DNA of 64,000 nt, from NCBI GenBank assembly GCA_001592145.1, contig BCWJ01000010.1, positions 80,354-144,353 on the forward strand. The letters run 5' to 3'. Under the pieces are notes generated by a model, which worked only from the letters and a program-made list of their open reading frames with translations, searched no databases and was not told the DNA's origin. The DNA comes from Xylanimicrobium pachnodae JCM 13526 = NBRC 107786 (GTDB lineage: Bacteria > Actinomycetota > Actinomycetes > Actinomycetales > Cellulomonadaceae). The position numbers were made by a program, and so were the translations under genes. Positions 34,914 to 48,233 of this stretch are shown piece after piece. How positions within the stretch are numbered: the stretch's first letter is position 1; every line of letters begins with the position of its first letter.

Positions 34914-37142
34914 TCAGATCAGATCCGGCGGGTCGAGCTGGACTCGTGCCGCACCCGGTTCGCGGCGCGCAGATCGCACCGCGAGCGACGCGCGGACCTG
35001 CCGTGCCAGCTCAGCACCCTCCGCGACCCCGACGCGCACCAGCACCCGCACCGGCAGGTCGTCGAACAGGCTCCCCCCGTCAGACGCAGGTCCCGCACCG
35101 CCGGCGGCCTCCTGCACCGGAACCTCGACCGGGCCCAGGACGGTCGCGGGGGTCGCCAGGCCGATCCTGCCCACCACCGCCGCGACCGCGTCCCGGTCGC
35201 CTGTCACCGCCGCCACCCGCACCGCCGGCGGCAACGACAGCTCCACCCGTTCCGCGAGCTCCCGCCCCGCGAACCCCGCCGGGTCGAACCGGACCAGCGC
35301 GCCCGTGGGCGCCGGGGCGGCGTCCCCGACGAGCAGCACCTGCCCACCCGCGCTCGCCGGCCGCACCAGGTGGGCCGCCGCCAGCCAGCGGTGCAGGGCC
35401 CGCGTGCCGGTGTCCAGCCCGACCGACGCCGTCGCCCCGCCCGCGTCGAGGAGCAGCGCGGCCGCGTACCCCCCCTCCGCGACCGGTTCGGCGCCCGGTG
35501 TGGCGACCACGATCGCCGGGCGCGCCGGTACCAGGTCCACGATGCCGCCGGGCGCGCTCGACGACGACACCCGCACCGGGACCCCGGGGAACGCACGGCC
35601 CAGCTCCTCCGCCGTGCGCTCCGACCCCACACGCACCGCCCGCAACGCACCCCCGCCGCACTCGGCACACCGCCACGCCGCCGCCAACCGACCGCACCAC
35701 CGGCACTGCGGCGCCGCCGTCCCGGAGCCGAGCGCGAGCGGGCCGTGACACCGCACGCACGCCGCCGGGGTGCGGCACCGCTCGCACGCGACCACCGGCA
35801 CATACCCCGTCCGGGGCACCTGCACCAGCACGGGACCCGTACGGAGCGCGTCGCGCGCCGCCCGCCACGCCGCCGTCGGCACGCGAGCACCGGCTCCCGG
35901 CCCTTCCGCCGCGAGCGCCTGGGACGTCAGGGCGCGCACGCGTGGGGCGCGGGCGCGCAGCACGTCACGGGTGGGCGCGATCTCCCGTGCCCACCCGCCC
36001 AGCAGGGCCTGCGCCTGGACGGTGCGGCCCGGGGAGCCGAGCAGGTACGCGGCCGGTTCCAGGTCTGCGCGCAGCGCCAGCACGTCGCGCGCGTGCGGGT
36101 AGGGGGCGTGCGGCTCGGCCAGCGAGTCCTCCCCGTCTCCCCACAGCACGATCAGTCCCAGGTCCGCGACGGGTGCGAACATGGCCGCCCGGGTGCCCAC
36201 GACCACCCGCGCCTGCCCGCGCGCGGCGGCCAGGAACGCCCGGTAGCGTGCCGCGGCACCGTCGTCGGCGAGCAGCCGCACCACGTCGGGGACGCCCGCC
36301 ACGGTGAGCCCGTGCATGATGCGATCCACGTCCCGGGCGTCCGGGGCGACGACGAGGGCGCCACGACCGGCACCGACGGCGGCGCGCACGGCGGTCGCGA
36401 TGGCCGCCGCCCAGTGCGGAAGCGTGGGCACCCCACCCGGCTCCGGGGACGGTGCCAACCCCGGCAGCGGTGTCCAGACGGCCTTGGCGGCGCTGCCGGC
36501 GGCCACCCGCCCCAGAAACGCGTCGCCGCCCCGGTATGCCGACCACAGGCCTGCCCAGGTTGCGGGTGCGGGTGCCAGCTCGAGAACCCCCCGGGCTCCG
36601 TCCTCGATCTCAGGGGCGCCGAGGTCCGGCCCGCGCGGCGCGGGAGGCTCCTTCTCGGTGCGGGCGTGCCGGGGTGGCACGGCCAGGCGCAGCACGTCCG
36701 CGGTCGTCCCCGCGCCGTGGGCGGCGACGGCACGCACCAGGCGCAGCACCGGGGCCGTCAGCACCACCTCGGGTGACACGAGCCTCTTGAGGGGCAGCAG
36801 GCGCCCGTCGTGGTCCGACACCGCCAGGCGTGCGACCACGTACCCGTCAACCTCCTGGGCACCGAACCGCGCCCGGACCCGCACCCCCGGCACGCACGCG
36901 TCGGCCATGGCTGCCGGGACCAGGTAGTCGTACTCGCGATCCAGGTGGGCCGGCTGCAGGTCGAGGAGCACGCGCGCCACGGGCAGCTCATCGCTGATCG
37001 TCTGCGCACCGAGGGGTGCGGCCCGCCGCCGCCCACCGCGGCTCGGGGTCGCCGACGCCGTCATGGAGCGGACGTCGAGCAGCGCCCCCTGTTCCGCGCC
37101 GGGGTCGGGCACGGGCTCAGCCTCGCGCGCCGTCGGTCCCAT
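34914..37142 (-). CDS. priA: Primosomal protein N' (PriA), helicase-dead actinobacterial form
   Basis: A 742-residue PriA homologue. The N-terminal DNA-binding domain is recognisable (ARVLLDLQPAHLDREYDYLVP, PGVRVRARFGAQEVDGYVV). The zinc region has four Cys pairs, in CERCRTPAACVRCHGPL and CRWCGRLAAAWRCAECGG. No Walker A GxGKT is present and the DEAH box is replaced by LWGDGEDS. The protein therefore cannot be an ATP-driven helicase in the E. coli sense, although it probably still recognises forks and loads the replisome. The start is ATG at 37142 with GTGAGG upstream. metK lies 77 bases upstream on the same strand. Confidence 0.88.
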   Translation of the reverse strand: MGPTAREAEPVPDPGAEQGALLDVRSMTASATPSRGGRRRAAPLGAQTISDELPVARVLLDLQPAHLDREYDYLVPAAMADACVPGVRVRARFGAQEVDGYVVARLAVSDHDGRLLPLKRLVSPEVVLTAPVLRLVRAVAAHGAGTTADVLRLAVPPRHARTEKEPPAPRGPDLGAPEIEDGARGVLELAPAPATWAGLWSAYRGGDAFLGRVAAGSAAKAVWTPLPGLAPSPEPGGVPTLPHWAAAIATAVRAAVGAGRGALVVAPDARDVDRIMHGLTVAGVPDVVRLLADDGAAARYRAFLAAARGQARVVVGTRAAMFAPVADLGLIVLWGDGEDSLAEPHAPYPHARDVLALRADLEPAAYLLGSPGRTVQAQALLGGWAREIAPTRDVLRARAPRVRALTSQALAAEGPGAGARVPTAAWRAARDALRTGPVLVQVPRTGYVPVVACERCRTPAACVRCHGPLALGSGTAAPQCRWCGRLAAAWRCAECGGGALRAVRVGSERTAEELGRAFPGVPVRVSSSSAPGGIVDLVPARPAIVVATPGAEPVAEGGYAAALLLDAGGATASVGLDTGTRALHRWLAAAHLVRPASAGGQVLLVGDAAPAPTGALVRFDPAGFAGRELAERVELSLPPAVRVAAVTGDRDAVAAVVGRIGLATPATVLGPVEVPVQEAAGGAGPASDGGSLFDDLPVRVLVRVGVAEGAELARQVRASLAVRSARREPGAARVQLDPPDLI

Positions 37143-37219
37143 GACGGAACCTCACCACGGGCCACCCACACGCGGGTCGGCGCGACGGGCCGGGGCGCCG
37201 GGTCATCGCCGCGGTTCCG

Positions 37220-38419
37220 TCACAGGCCGGCGGCGGAACGCAACGCCTCGACCCGGTCGGTGCGCTCCCAGGTGAACTCGGGCAGCTCTCGCCCGAAGTG
37301 GCCGTAGGCGGCGGTCTTGGCGTACACGGGCCGCAGCAGGTCCAGCTCCGCGATGATCGCTGCCGGGCGCAGGTCGAACACCGCGTCGATCGCCGCGGTG
37401 ATGGTCTCCACCGGGACGGTCTCCGTGCCGAACGTCTCCACGTACAGGCCGACCGGACGAGCCCGCCCGATGGCGTACGCCACCTGCACCTCGCAGCGGC
37501 GGGCGAGTCCGGCCGCCACCACGTTCTTGGCCACCCAGCGCAGGGCGTAGGCGGCCGACCGGTCCACCTTCGAGGGGTCCTTGCCGGAGAATGCGCCGCC
37601 GCCGTGGCGAGCCATGCCGCCATAGGTGTCGACGATGATCTTGCGGCCGGTCAGGCCCGCGTCCCCTTGCGGGCCACCGATCACGAACTTGCCCGTCGGG
37701 TTCACGTAGAGCCGGTACCCGGACGTGTCCAGGTCCACGCCGGCCAGCACGGGTGCCACGACCTTGGCCGCGATCTCGCGCTCCAGCGTCTCGTGCAGCA
37801 GGTCGTCGTCGTGCTGGGTGGAGACGACGACGGCGTCGAGCCGCACCGGGCGATCGCCGTCGTACGCGATGGTCACCTGGGTCTTGCCGTCGGGGCGCAG
37901 GCCCGAGACCTCGCCGGTACGCCGCACGTCCGCGAGCCGCTCCGCGAGCCGATGCGCCAGCCAGGCGGGCAGCGGCATGAGCTGCGGGGTGTCATCGCAG
38001 GCGTACCCGAACATCAGGCCCTGGTCGCCGGCACCCTGCGCGTCGAGCGGGTCGAGGTCGGACGCGTCGTCGCGCTGCTCGGCGGACTTGTCGACCCCCT
38101 GCGCGATGTCGGGCGACTGCTGGCCGATCGAGACGGACACACCGCAGGACGCGCCGTCGAACCCGACCGCGGAGGACGTGTACCCGATCCGCTTGACGAC
38201 GTCTCGCACGATCTGCGGGATCTCGACGTACGCGCTGGTGGTGACCTCACCGGCCAGGTGGACCAGCCCGGTGGTCACCATGGTCTCGACCGCGACACGC
38301 GCGTGCGGGTCCTGCTCCAGGATGGCGTCGAGCACCGCGTCCGAGATCTGGTCGCACACTTTGTCGGGGTGCCCCTCGGTCACGGACTCGGACGTGAACA
38401 GGCGCAACGCAAGGGTCAT
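37220..38419 (-). CDS. metK: S-adenosylmethionine synthetase
   Basis: A 399-residue enzyme making SAM from methionine and ATP. Motifs are [77 protein letters not shown] and the C-terminal [12 protein letters not shown]. The start is ATG at 38419; minus-strand TAGGGT (38426-38431) lies six bases before it, indicating a leaderless transcript in addition to any read-through from coaBC. Confidence 0.95.
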   Translation of the reverse strand: MTLALRLFTSESVTEGHPDKVCDQISDAVLDAILEQDPHARVAVETMVTTGLVHLAGEVTTSAYVEIPQIVRDVVKRIGYTSSAVGFDGASCGVSVSIGQQSPDIAQGVDKSAEQRDDASDLDPLDAQGAGDQGLMFGYACDDTPQLMPLPAWLAHRLAERLADVRRTGEVSGLRPDGKTQVTIAYDGDRPVRLDAVVVSTQHDDDLLHETLEREIAAKVVAPVLAGVDLDTSGYRLYVNPTGKFVIGGPQGDAGLTGRKIIVDTYGGMARHGGGAFSGKDPSKVDRSAAYALRWVAKNVVAAGLARRCEVQVAYAIGRARPVGLYVETFGTETVPVETITAAIDAVFDLRPAAIIAELDLLRPVYAKTAAYGHFGRELPEFTWERTDRVEALRSAAGL

Positions 38420-38425
38420 TCGGCA

Positions 38426-38431
38426 ACCCTA
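38426..38431 (-). promoter_or_regulatory. Putative -10 element (TAGGGT) of a leaderless metK start
   Basis: Six bases separate this TANNNT hexamer from the metK ATG, and there is no Shine-Dalgarno sequence. Confidence 0.5.
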
Positions 38432-38510
38432 TGACGGCGAGACGGAACCCTCCGCCACCGTGGGACGCGAGTCTCGGATGCCGGACACTTCGGGTCCGAG
38501 GGGCGGGCGA

Positions 38511-39725
38511 CTATCGGCCCAGCACCTTGGCCACCGCGTCCCACAGCACGTCCGCGACCTGTCGTTTGGTGCCACGCGCGTAGGCCACCTGGTCCCCCGC
38601 CGCGTCCAGCACCCACACCTCGTTGTCCGGGGTGCCGAACCCCCGGCCATCACCGACGGCGTTCACCGCCAGCAGGTCGGCCCCCTTGCGCACGGCCTTG
38701 GCGCGGCCGTGCTCGAGCACGCCGGCGGACACGTCGCCGGTCTCCGCCGCGAACCCCACCACCACCTGCCCGGGACGCAGGCGCTCACGCACCAGCTCGG
38801 CCAGGACGTCCGGGTTCTCGACCAGCTCGATCGGCGCCGGCCCCTGACCAGGGGTCTTCTTGAGCTTCGCCTCCGATGGGGACGCCGGGCGGAAGTCGGC
38901 CACCGCGGCGGCCATGACGACGACGTCCGCCTCCGCTGCCGCCGCCCGCACGGCGTCGCGCAACTGTGCCGTCGACTCCACCGGCACCACCCGGTCCGCG
39001 CACTGCGAGGCTCCCTGCGCCTCCAGGTTCGCCGCGACGAGCACCACCTCGGCTCCCCTGTCCCGGGCGGCCTGGGCCAGCGCGATGCCCTGGCGCCCGG
39101 TGGACCTGTTGCCGATCCAGCGCACCGGGTCCAGCGGCTCCCGCGTGCCGCCGGCCGAGACGACCACGCGACGCCCCGCGAGATCCTGGGGCACCCTCGC
39201 CCGTTCCGCCACGGCCAGCGCCTCCCGGGCGATGTCCTCCGGCTCGGGCAGACGCCCGGGACCCGAGTCCCTGCCCGTCAACCGCCCCGACGCGGGATCG
39301 ATCACGTGCACCCCGCGGGCACGCAGCGTCGCCACGTTGGCCACCGTCGCGGGGTGCGCCCACATCTCGGTGTGCATGGCAGGGGCCATCACCACCGGGC
39401 AGTGCACCGTGAGCAGGGTGGAGGTCAGCAGGTCGTCGGCGCGCCCCGCGGCGGCACGCGCCAGCAGGTCCGCCGTCGCGGGGGCCACGACCACCAGGTC
39501 GGCGCCCTGACCGAGCGCCACGTGCTGCACGTGCTCGACGTCGTCGAAGACGTCCGTGCTGACGGGCTCACCGGACAGCGCCTCCCATGTGGGGGCGCCC
39601 ACGAACCGGAGCGCCGTCGGCGTCGGGATCACACGCACCGCGTGACCGGCCTCGCGCAGCAGGCGCAGCAGCAGCACCGCCTTGTACGCGGCGATGCCGC
39701 CGCTGACACCCAGCAGGATTCTCAT
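38511..39725 (-). CDS. coaBC: Bifunctional phosphopantothenoylcysteine decarboxylase/synthetase
   Basis: A 404-residue fusion for two steps of coenzyme A synthesis. The N-terminal FMN-dependent CoaC domain has [34 protein letters not shown] and APAMHTEMW. The C-terminal CoaB domain has [36 protein letters not shown] and KLKK, which bind CTP and the 4'-phosphopantothenate. The start is ATG at 39725 with ACGGAG upstream. It follows rpoZ by 44 bases in the usual actinobacterial order gmk-rpoZ-coaBC-metK-priA. Confidence 0.93.
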   Translation of the reverse strand: MRILLGVSGGIAAYKAVLLLRLLREAGHAVRVIPTPTALRFVGAPTWEALSGEPVSTDVFDDVEHVQHVALGQGADLVVVAPATADLLARAAAGRADDLLTSTLLTVHCPVVMAPAMHTEMWAHPATVANVATLRARGVHVIDPASGRLTGRDSGPGRLPEPEDIAREALAVAERARVPQDLAGRRVVVSAGGTREPLDPVRWIGNRSTGRQGIALAQAARDRGAEVVLVAANLEAQGASQCADRVVPVESTAQLRDAVRAAAAEADVVVMAAAVADFRPASPSEAKLKKTPGQGPAPIELVENPDVLAELVRERLRPGQVVVGFAAETGDVSAGVLEHGRAKAVRKGADLLAVNAVGDGRGFGTPDNEVWVLDAAGDQVAYARGTKRQVADVLWDAVAKVLGR

Positions 39726-39769
39726 CCCCGGCTCCGTGACTCCTACGCTCCGTGACGCCGGATGCGGGA

Positions 39770-40066
39770 TCAGAAGCCGTCCGGGACGCTCTCGATATCC
39801 GCGCCACCCTCGATCGGGGTCGCGCTCAGCAGGCCCTGGTTGATCTCGCGCATCGCGATGGAGAGCGGCTTCTCCTGGACCCGCACGTCCACCAGCGGGC
39901 CCACGTTCTCCAGCAGGCCCTCGTTGAGCTGCGCGTAGTACGCGTTGATCTGGCGCGCACGCTTCGCCGCGTACAGGACCAGGCCGTACTTCGAGTCGGT
40001 CTTCGCGAGCAGCTCGTCGATCGGCGGGTCGGTGATTCCGATGGGCTGGGCGACGGTTCCGGCCAT
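39770..40066 (-). CDS. rpoZ: RNA polymerase omega subunit
   Basis: A 98-residue subunit that stabilises the beta' chain during RNA polymerase assembly. The conserved region is [37 protein letters not shown], ending in the actinobacterial [13 protein letters not shown]. The ribosome-binding site is GGAG, 11 bases upstream of the ATG. Confidence 0.94.
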   Translation of the reverse strand: MAGTVAQPIGITDPPIDELLAKTDSKYGLVLYAAKRARQINAYYAQLNEGLLENVGPLVDVRVQEKPLSIAMREINQGLLSATPIEGGADIESVPDGF

Positions 40067-40175
40067 ACTTCACGCTCCACAAAAGGCAGGAGGGACGGGG
40101 ACTGCCAGACAGTCTACCTGCCGGACACGACGGGACCGCCCACCGCACCGGCGGACGGCGGGCCCAGGACCCGTC

Positions 40176-40781
40176 TCACAGACCCATGAAGGACACGAGC
40201 TCGTCGGTCGCGCGGCGCACCTCGTCGTTGACGATCGTCACGTCGAACTCCCGCTCCGCGGCCAGCTCGACACGTGCCGTCTCCAGCCGCCGCTCACGTT
40301 CCGCCTCGTCCTCCGTGCCACGACCCACCAGGCGCCGCTCCAGCTCCTCGAAGCTGGGCGGCGCGAGGAACACGAAGCGCGCGTCAGGCATCGACTCGCG
40401 TACCTGACGCGCGCCCTGCAGGTCGATCTCCAGCAGCGTGGGGATTCCGGCCGCGAGATGCTCCGCGACGGGACCGCGCGGGGTGCCGTACCTGTTGCGC
40501 CCGTGCACGATCGCCCACTCCAGCATCTCGCCCGACTCGACCATCGCGTCGAACTTCTCCGGGGAGACGAACAGGTAGTGCACGCCGTCGACCTCGCCGG
40601 GGCGCGGCGCGCGCGTGGTCGCAGACACCGAGAGCCACACCTGCGGGTATCTGGCCCGCACATCGGTGGAGATGGTGCCCTTGCCCACGGCCGTCGGGCC
40701 GGCGAGAACGGTCAGTCTGGCGGGAACGGGGGCGGGGCCGGAATCGGCAGCGCCCGTGCTCTCAGCGTCGATCTCAGCCAA
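40176..40781 (-). CDS. gmk: Guanylate kinase
   Basis: A 201-residue enzyme phosphorylating GMP to GDP. The P-loop is [12 protein letters not shown]. The GMP-binding motifs are [23 protein letters not shown] and [16 protein letters not shown], followed by [12 protein letters not shown] and the lid region [17 protein letters not shown]. Its start overlaps the mihF stop by eight bases, so the two genes are translationally coupled. Confidence 0.94.
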   Translation of the reverse strand: MAEIDAESTGAADSGPAPVPARLTVLAGPTAVGKGTISTDVRARYPQVWLSVSATTRAPRPGEVDGVHYLFVSPEKFDAMVESGEMLEWAIVHGRNRYGTPRGPVAEHLAAGIPTLLEIDLQGARQVRESMPDARFVFLAPPSFEELERRLVGRGTEDEAERERRLETARVELAAEREFDVTIVNDEVRRATDELVSFMGL

Positions 40782-41085
40782 ACCTCTCGATCAGGGCGGC
40801 GGCCTGGTGCGGGCCGAGGCCACGGACGCGCCGGGTCTCTGCGATCCCGACCTCCTCCATGATGGCCTTCGCCTTGACCTTGCCGACGCCGGGGAGGGAC
40901 TCCAGCAGGGCGACGACCTTGAGCTTGCCGACGACGTCGTCAGACTGGCCCTGCTCGATGACCTCCTTGAGCGATCCCTGGGAGTACTTCAACCGGTTCT
41001 TGATCTCCGCGCGAACGCGCCGCGCTTCGGCAGCCTTCTCAAGGGCCGCCGCACGCTGCTCCGGGGTAAGAGGAGGAAGGGCCAC
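40774..41085 (-). CDS. mihF: Actinobacterial integration host factor
   Basis: A 103-residue nucleoid-associated protein of the mIHF family, which binds and bends DNA through a helix-two-turn-helix and is essential in mycobacteria. It starts [31 protein letters not shown]. The DNA-binding part [35 protein letters not shown] is nearly invariant in the family. The GTG at 41085 has AGGTGA five bases upstream and agrees with other members; a GTG nine bases earlier is less likely. Confidence 0.94.
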   Translation of the reverse strand: MALPPLTPEQRAAALEKAAEARRVRAEIKNRLKYSQGSLKEVIEQGQSDDVVGKLKVVALLESLPGVGKVKAKAIMEEVGIAETRRVRGLGPHQAAALIERFG

Positions 41086-41133
41086 GCAAGTCACCTACTC
41101 AGTCGAGCCAATCGGGGCGGTACTGCATTGTCG

Positions 41134-41162
41134 AAGTTAACGGTGACCTGCGCCAGCGGCAA
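41134..41162 (-). promoter_or_regulatory. Putative housekeeping promoter of the mihF-gmk-rpoZ operon
   Basis: On the minus strand TTGCCG (41157-41162), a 17-base spacer and TAACTT (41134-41139) give a good -35/-10 pair. Transcription would start near 41127, leaving a leader of about 40 bases with a ribosome-binding site. Confidence 0.55.
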
Positions 41163-41252
41163 TCGGGACGCACCGTCGTGGCGCGTGCAGTCACCATGGA
41201 CGGGAACGAGCCGGCGACGCCGACCCTATCCCAGCGAAGCGATCCGGTCCGG

Positions 41253-41285
41253 CACCGGCCGCGATCGGCCCGATCGCGGCCGGTG
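41253..41285 (-). terminator. Intrinsic terminator after the DUF899 gene
   Basis: A perfect 15-bp inverted repeat (41253-41267 and 41271-41285) with a three-base loop starts 13 bases beyond the DUF899 stop codon. It separates that gene from the mihF promoter. Confidence 0.65.
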
Positions 41286-41297
41286 TCCGCGATCACG

Positions 41298-42023
41298 TCA
41301 GTGGTGATGGTGGTGTGCGTGCTCCTGCACCGGGGTAGCGCCCGGGCGCGTCCACTGCGGCACCGGGCGGCCGTCGAGCCGCCAGAACCCGGAGGGCCCG
41401 AACGGCTGCGGCCAGCCCTGAGGGGAGTCCTCCCACGTCTCGCCGCGTCCGTAGACGCTCCGGTCGATGATCTGCATCGACGTCATCATCGCCTCCGTGC
41501 CGCGGCCCGTGACCCGGTAGGTCAGGTAGACGCGGTCACCGCGGCGCAGCAGCCACATCCACTCGCCGAAGTCCGCGCCCAACGCCGGGTCCTCGACGTC
41601 GGCCACCGAGTACCACGGGACGGTGTAGCCCATGAAGTCCCGCAGCTCGCTCGCCAGCTCCCACGGACCTTCGAAGAGCACGGCGAACGACATGCCCCGC
41701 GCGTTGAGGTACGACGGCTCGTGCATCGAGTAGACGCTGAGCGTGCAACCATGGCACTGGTCCTCGATCGGCCGGCCCACGTGCGCCATGTGCTTGTACA
41801 CGACCAGCTGGTCGCGTCCGTCGAACAGGTCGAGCAGGCTGACGGGACCGTCGGCCCCGACGACGTCGACGACGGGCACCTCGACCATGGGCATGCGCCG
41901 CCGCTTGGCCGCGAGCGCGTCCGCCGCGTGGGTGAGCGCCTTCTCCTCGGCCAGCAGGGACTCGTAGGCGGTGTGCCAGGTCGCGTGGTCGACGACGGCG
42001 GGGACGGGTGACAGGTCAGGCAC
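41298..42023 (-). CDS. DUF899 family thioredoxin-like protein
   Basis: A 241-residue protein of the DUF899 family, which has a thioredoxin-like fold. Motifs are HATWHTAYESLLAEEKALTHAADALAAKRRRMPMVEV, LLDLFDGRDQLVVYKHMAH, DQCHGCTLSVY, ARGMSFAVLFEGPW and MGYTVPWYS. The family's biochemical role is not established; CHGC in place of a thioredoxin CxxC suggests redox chemistry. The sequence ends EHAHHHHH, a natural poly-His tail that may bind metal. The start is GTG at 42023 with GGAGGAG upstream. The gene has hairpins on both sides and interrupts the usual pyrF-mihF neighbourhood. Confidence 0.85.
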   Translation of the reverse strand: MPDLSPVPAVVDHATWHTAYESLLAEEKALTHAADALAAKRRRMPMVEVPVVDVVGADGPVSLLDLFDGRDQLVVYKHMAHVGRPIEDQCHGCTLSVYSMHEPSYLNARGMSFAVLFEGPWELASELRDFMGYTVPWYSVADVEDPALGADFGEWMWLLRRGDRVYLTYRVTGRGTEAMMTSMQIIDRSVYGRGETWEDSPQGWPQPFGPSGFWRLDGRPVPQWTRPGATPVQEHAHHHHH

Positions 42024-42076
42024 GGTGATCTCCTCCGGTGGACACATCGGGGATGTCCACCGACGGCACCGCGACG

Positions 42077-42138
42077 GGTCGCCCGGTGGCGCGGCGGCAA
42101 CGCTAGTGCACCGCCACGCCACCGGCACCCGGGCGACC
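42077..42138 (-). terminator. Hairpin after pyrF, likely end of the pyrimidine operon
   Basis: A 15-bp arm (42077-42091) pairs with 42117-42138, the pairing being complete apart from a five-base bulge; the loop is 25 bases. It lies 37 bases downstream of the pyrF stop. There is no T-tract. Confidence 0.45.
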
Positions 42139-42174
42139 CTCGGCCCTCCAGCGCCCTCCAGCCCGCAGCGCCCC

Positions 42175-43066
42175 TCAGCCCCGCAGGGCGGCCTGGGCCT
42201 CGCGTGCGGCCACGGCGGCCGCCGCACGGAGCGCCCCGACGTCGGGCCCCGCGCGCAGCACCCCCCGCGAGGACGATGCGAGCACGTGCCGGCGGGCGGG
42301 CCCGAAGACGGCGGCGAGCTCGGCTGCACCGGCACCCTGGGCCCCGACGCCGGGGGCGAGCAGCGGGCCGTTGACCGCGGCCAGGTCGGTGGCCGTGCGG
42401 GCGGCGGCGTCACCCACCGTGGCGCCGACGACCAGCCCGATCGAGCCCAGCGGGTCGGCACCCGCGTTGAGCGTGGCCGCGTGGGCGGCCATGGCGGCGG
42501 CCACGCTGGGCCCGCCCGGCGTGCCGTCCACCGTCAGCGTCCGCGCGTGCTGGACCTCGTGACCCTCCTTGTTGGAGGTCAGGCACAGCACGAACAGGCC
42601 GCGGCCGGACCCGAGGGCCAGGTCGACCGCCGGGGTGAGCGAGCCGAAGCCCAGGTACGGCGACACGGTCAGGGCGTCCCCCGCGAGCGGGGAGCCGTCC
42701 CGCAGGAACGCCTCCGCGTAGGCGTCCATGGTCGAGCCGATGTCGCCGCGCTTGGCGTCGACGATCACGAGCGTCCCGGCGGCGCGCGACGCCGCGATGA
42801 CGTCCTCGAGCGCCGCCACGCCACGCGACCCGTGCCGTTCGAAGAACGCGGCCTGCGGCTTGACGGCGGCGACCCGCCCGCCGACCGCCTCGACGACCCG
42901 CAGGCCGAACTCGCGCACGCCGGCCGCATCGTCGGGAAGCCCCCACGCGTCCAGCAGGCTCGCGTGCGGGTCGATGCCGACGCACAGCGGGCCGTGCGCA
43001 TCCATGGCGGCGGCAAGGCGGGCGCCGAACGGAGTGGTTTCGCCAGGCTCAACCACGAAGGAGGGC

Positions 43067-43074
<8 letters not shown>
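42175..43074 (-). CDS. pyrF: Orotidine 5'-phosphate decarboxylase (type 2)
   Basis: A 299-residue enzyme for the last step of UMP synthesis. It belongs to the type 2 subfamily: [48 protein letters not shown] with the catalytic Lys/Asp pair, [19 protein letters not shown] and [11 protein letters not shown]. The start is GTG at 43074, eight bases inside the end of carB, so translation is coupled. It is the last gene of the pyrimidine operon. Confidence 0.93.
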
Positions 43075-46419
<3,345 letters not shown>

Positions 46420-46420
<1 letters not shown>

Positions 46421-47664
46421 CAGGCGTTCTCCTTCTGACCGAGCGAGGCGAGGGCCTGCTCGGGGACGTTCACGGGCTGGGCGGTGGTCATGAGATCGAC
46501 GAACCGGTCGAACAGGTAGGCGGAGTCGTGCGGTCCGGCCGCCGCCTCGGGGTGGTACTGGACGGAGAACGCGGGCAGGTCGAGCGCGGTGAGGCCTTCG
46601 ACCACCTGGTCGTTGAGACCCACGTGGGACACGATGACGCGCCCGTAGCCGGGGTCGTGCGGTGCCTGGCTGACCCGGTCGAGGGGGGCGTCGACGGCGA
46701 AGCCGTGGTTGTGCGCGGTGACCTCGACCTTGCCCGTGGTGCGATCGAGCACGGGCTGGTTGATGCCGCGGTGGCCGTAGGCGAGCTTGTAGGTGCCGTA
46801 GCCGAGCGCGCGCCCGAAGAGCTGGTTGCCGAAGCAGATGCCGAAGAACGGGATGCGCGCGTCGAGCACGGCGCGCAGCACCTCGACCTCGTGGCTCGCG
46901 GCCCCCGGGTCGCCGGGGCCGTTGGAGAAGAACACGCCGCGCGGGGCGTCTGAGGGCAGCAGGGCTTCGATCTGCTCGAAGGTGTACGACTGCGGCACCA
47001 CGTGCATGCGCACCCCGCGTTCGGCGAGGCGCTGCGGCGTCATCGACTTGATGCCCAGGTCCAGGCCGACGACGGTGGCGATCGGCTCCCTGCCGGCGAA
47101 CTGGCCCGCGGGCTCGACCGTGTACGGCTCCTCGGTGGTGACCTCGCGGGCCAGGTCGGCGCCCGCCATGAGGGGGGCGGCCTGGACGCGGGCCACGAGC
47201 ACCTCGGTGCGCACCTCGTGCCCGGCGGCGTCGAGCAGGTCGGCGCCCGAGAAGATGCCGGCGCGCATGACGCCGCGCTCGCGCAGGTGCCGGGTCAGGA
47301 AGCGGGTGTCGACGTCGCAGATGCCGACCACGCCCTGGGCCGCGAGGTCCTCGTCGAGCGAGTGGCGGGCGCGCCAGTTCGAGACGCGGCGCGCCGGGTC
47401 GCGAACCACCCAGCCGGCCACCCAGATGCGCGTCGACTCGGGGTCCTCCTCGTTGACGCCGGTGTTGCCGATGTGCGGGGCCGTCATGACGACGATCTGG
47501 CGGTGGAACGACGGGTCGGTGAGCGTCTCCTGATAACCGGTCATGCCGGTGGCGAAGACGATCTCGCCCAGGGTGGTGCCGCGCGCACCGTACGCGCGGC
47601 CGCGGGCGACCGTGCCGTCCTCCAGCACCAGGAGTGCGGTGTCGTGCAGGGCGTTGTCGGTCAC
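46420..47664 (-). CDS. carA: Carbamoyl-phosphate synthase small subunit
   Basis: A 414-residue glutaminase subunit that supplies ammonia to CarB. The N-terminal domain has [18 protein letters not shown] and [17 protein letters not shown]. The class I glutamine amidotransferase domain has the nucleophile in [17 protein letters not shown] and the His/Glu pair in [14 protein letters not shown]. Its ATG overlaps the stop of the PH-like gene upstream (ATGA). Confidence 0.96.
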
Positions 47665-48233
47665 GAGTTCTCCTCAGGGACTTCCGGTGTAGCGGGCGTT
47701 TCAAGGGTTTCGGTGCGTCCGGGCAGCAGGCCGGCCACGGCGTCGACCAGGCGATCACGGTCAGCCGGGTAACGGGTCCGCAGCCCCGTGTCGAGGCTGG
47801 TCGCGGCCAGGGTGCCGTCCGACGGGGCCTGCCAGGACAGGACGACGATGCCGTCCGCGCCCAGGTACTTGCCGCCGAGCATGGCGGCCAGGGTGACGCC
47901 GCGCAGCGCGGCGGCCGGTACGAACACCTCGGTGGTGCCGCTGCGTGCGACGAGCACTCCCGCGTCGTGCACGCTCACCGCGGCGGCCGCCCGGTCGCCG
48001 AGCCCGTGGGCACCGACCCGGGCCAGCGGCTGGCCCGCGAGCGTGGTGGCCACGTAGGTGGCTTCGACAGGGGCGAGACGTTCGGCGCCCAGGTCCGCGG
48101 GGGTGACGGGCGGCACCGGGACGACGGCGCCGCTGCGCTTCGCGGCCCGGCGGCGGCCGGTCAGGATCAGGACGAGCAGCAGGACGCCGACGGCGATCCA
48201 GATGCCGATGGCGACGGGGACGGGAAGGTTCAC
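47661..48233 (-). CDS. PH-like domain membrane protein of the pyr operon
   Basis: A 190-residue protein with one N-terminal transmembrane helix ([20 protein letters not shown]). A PH-like domain follows ([59 protein letters not shown]). Such a gene sits between pyrC and carA in many actinobacteria, but no function is known. It overlaps both neighbours by four bases (GTGA and ATGA), so it is translated with the pathway enzymes. Confidence 0.83.
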   Translation of the reverse strand: MNLPVPVAIGIWIAVGVLLLVLILTGRRRAAKRSGAVVPVPPVTPADLGAERLAPVEATYVATTLAGQPLARVGAHGLGDRAAAAVSVHDAGVLVARSGTTEVFVPAAALRGVTLAAMLGGKYLGADGIVVLSWQAPSDGTLAATSLDTGLRTRYPADRDRLVDAVAGLLPGRTETLETPATPEVPEENS

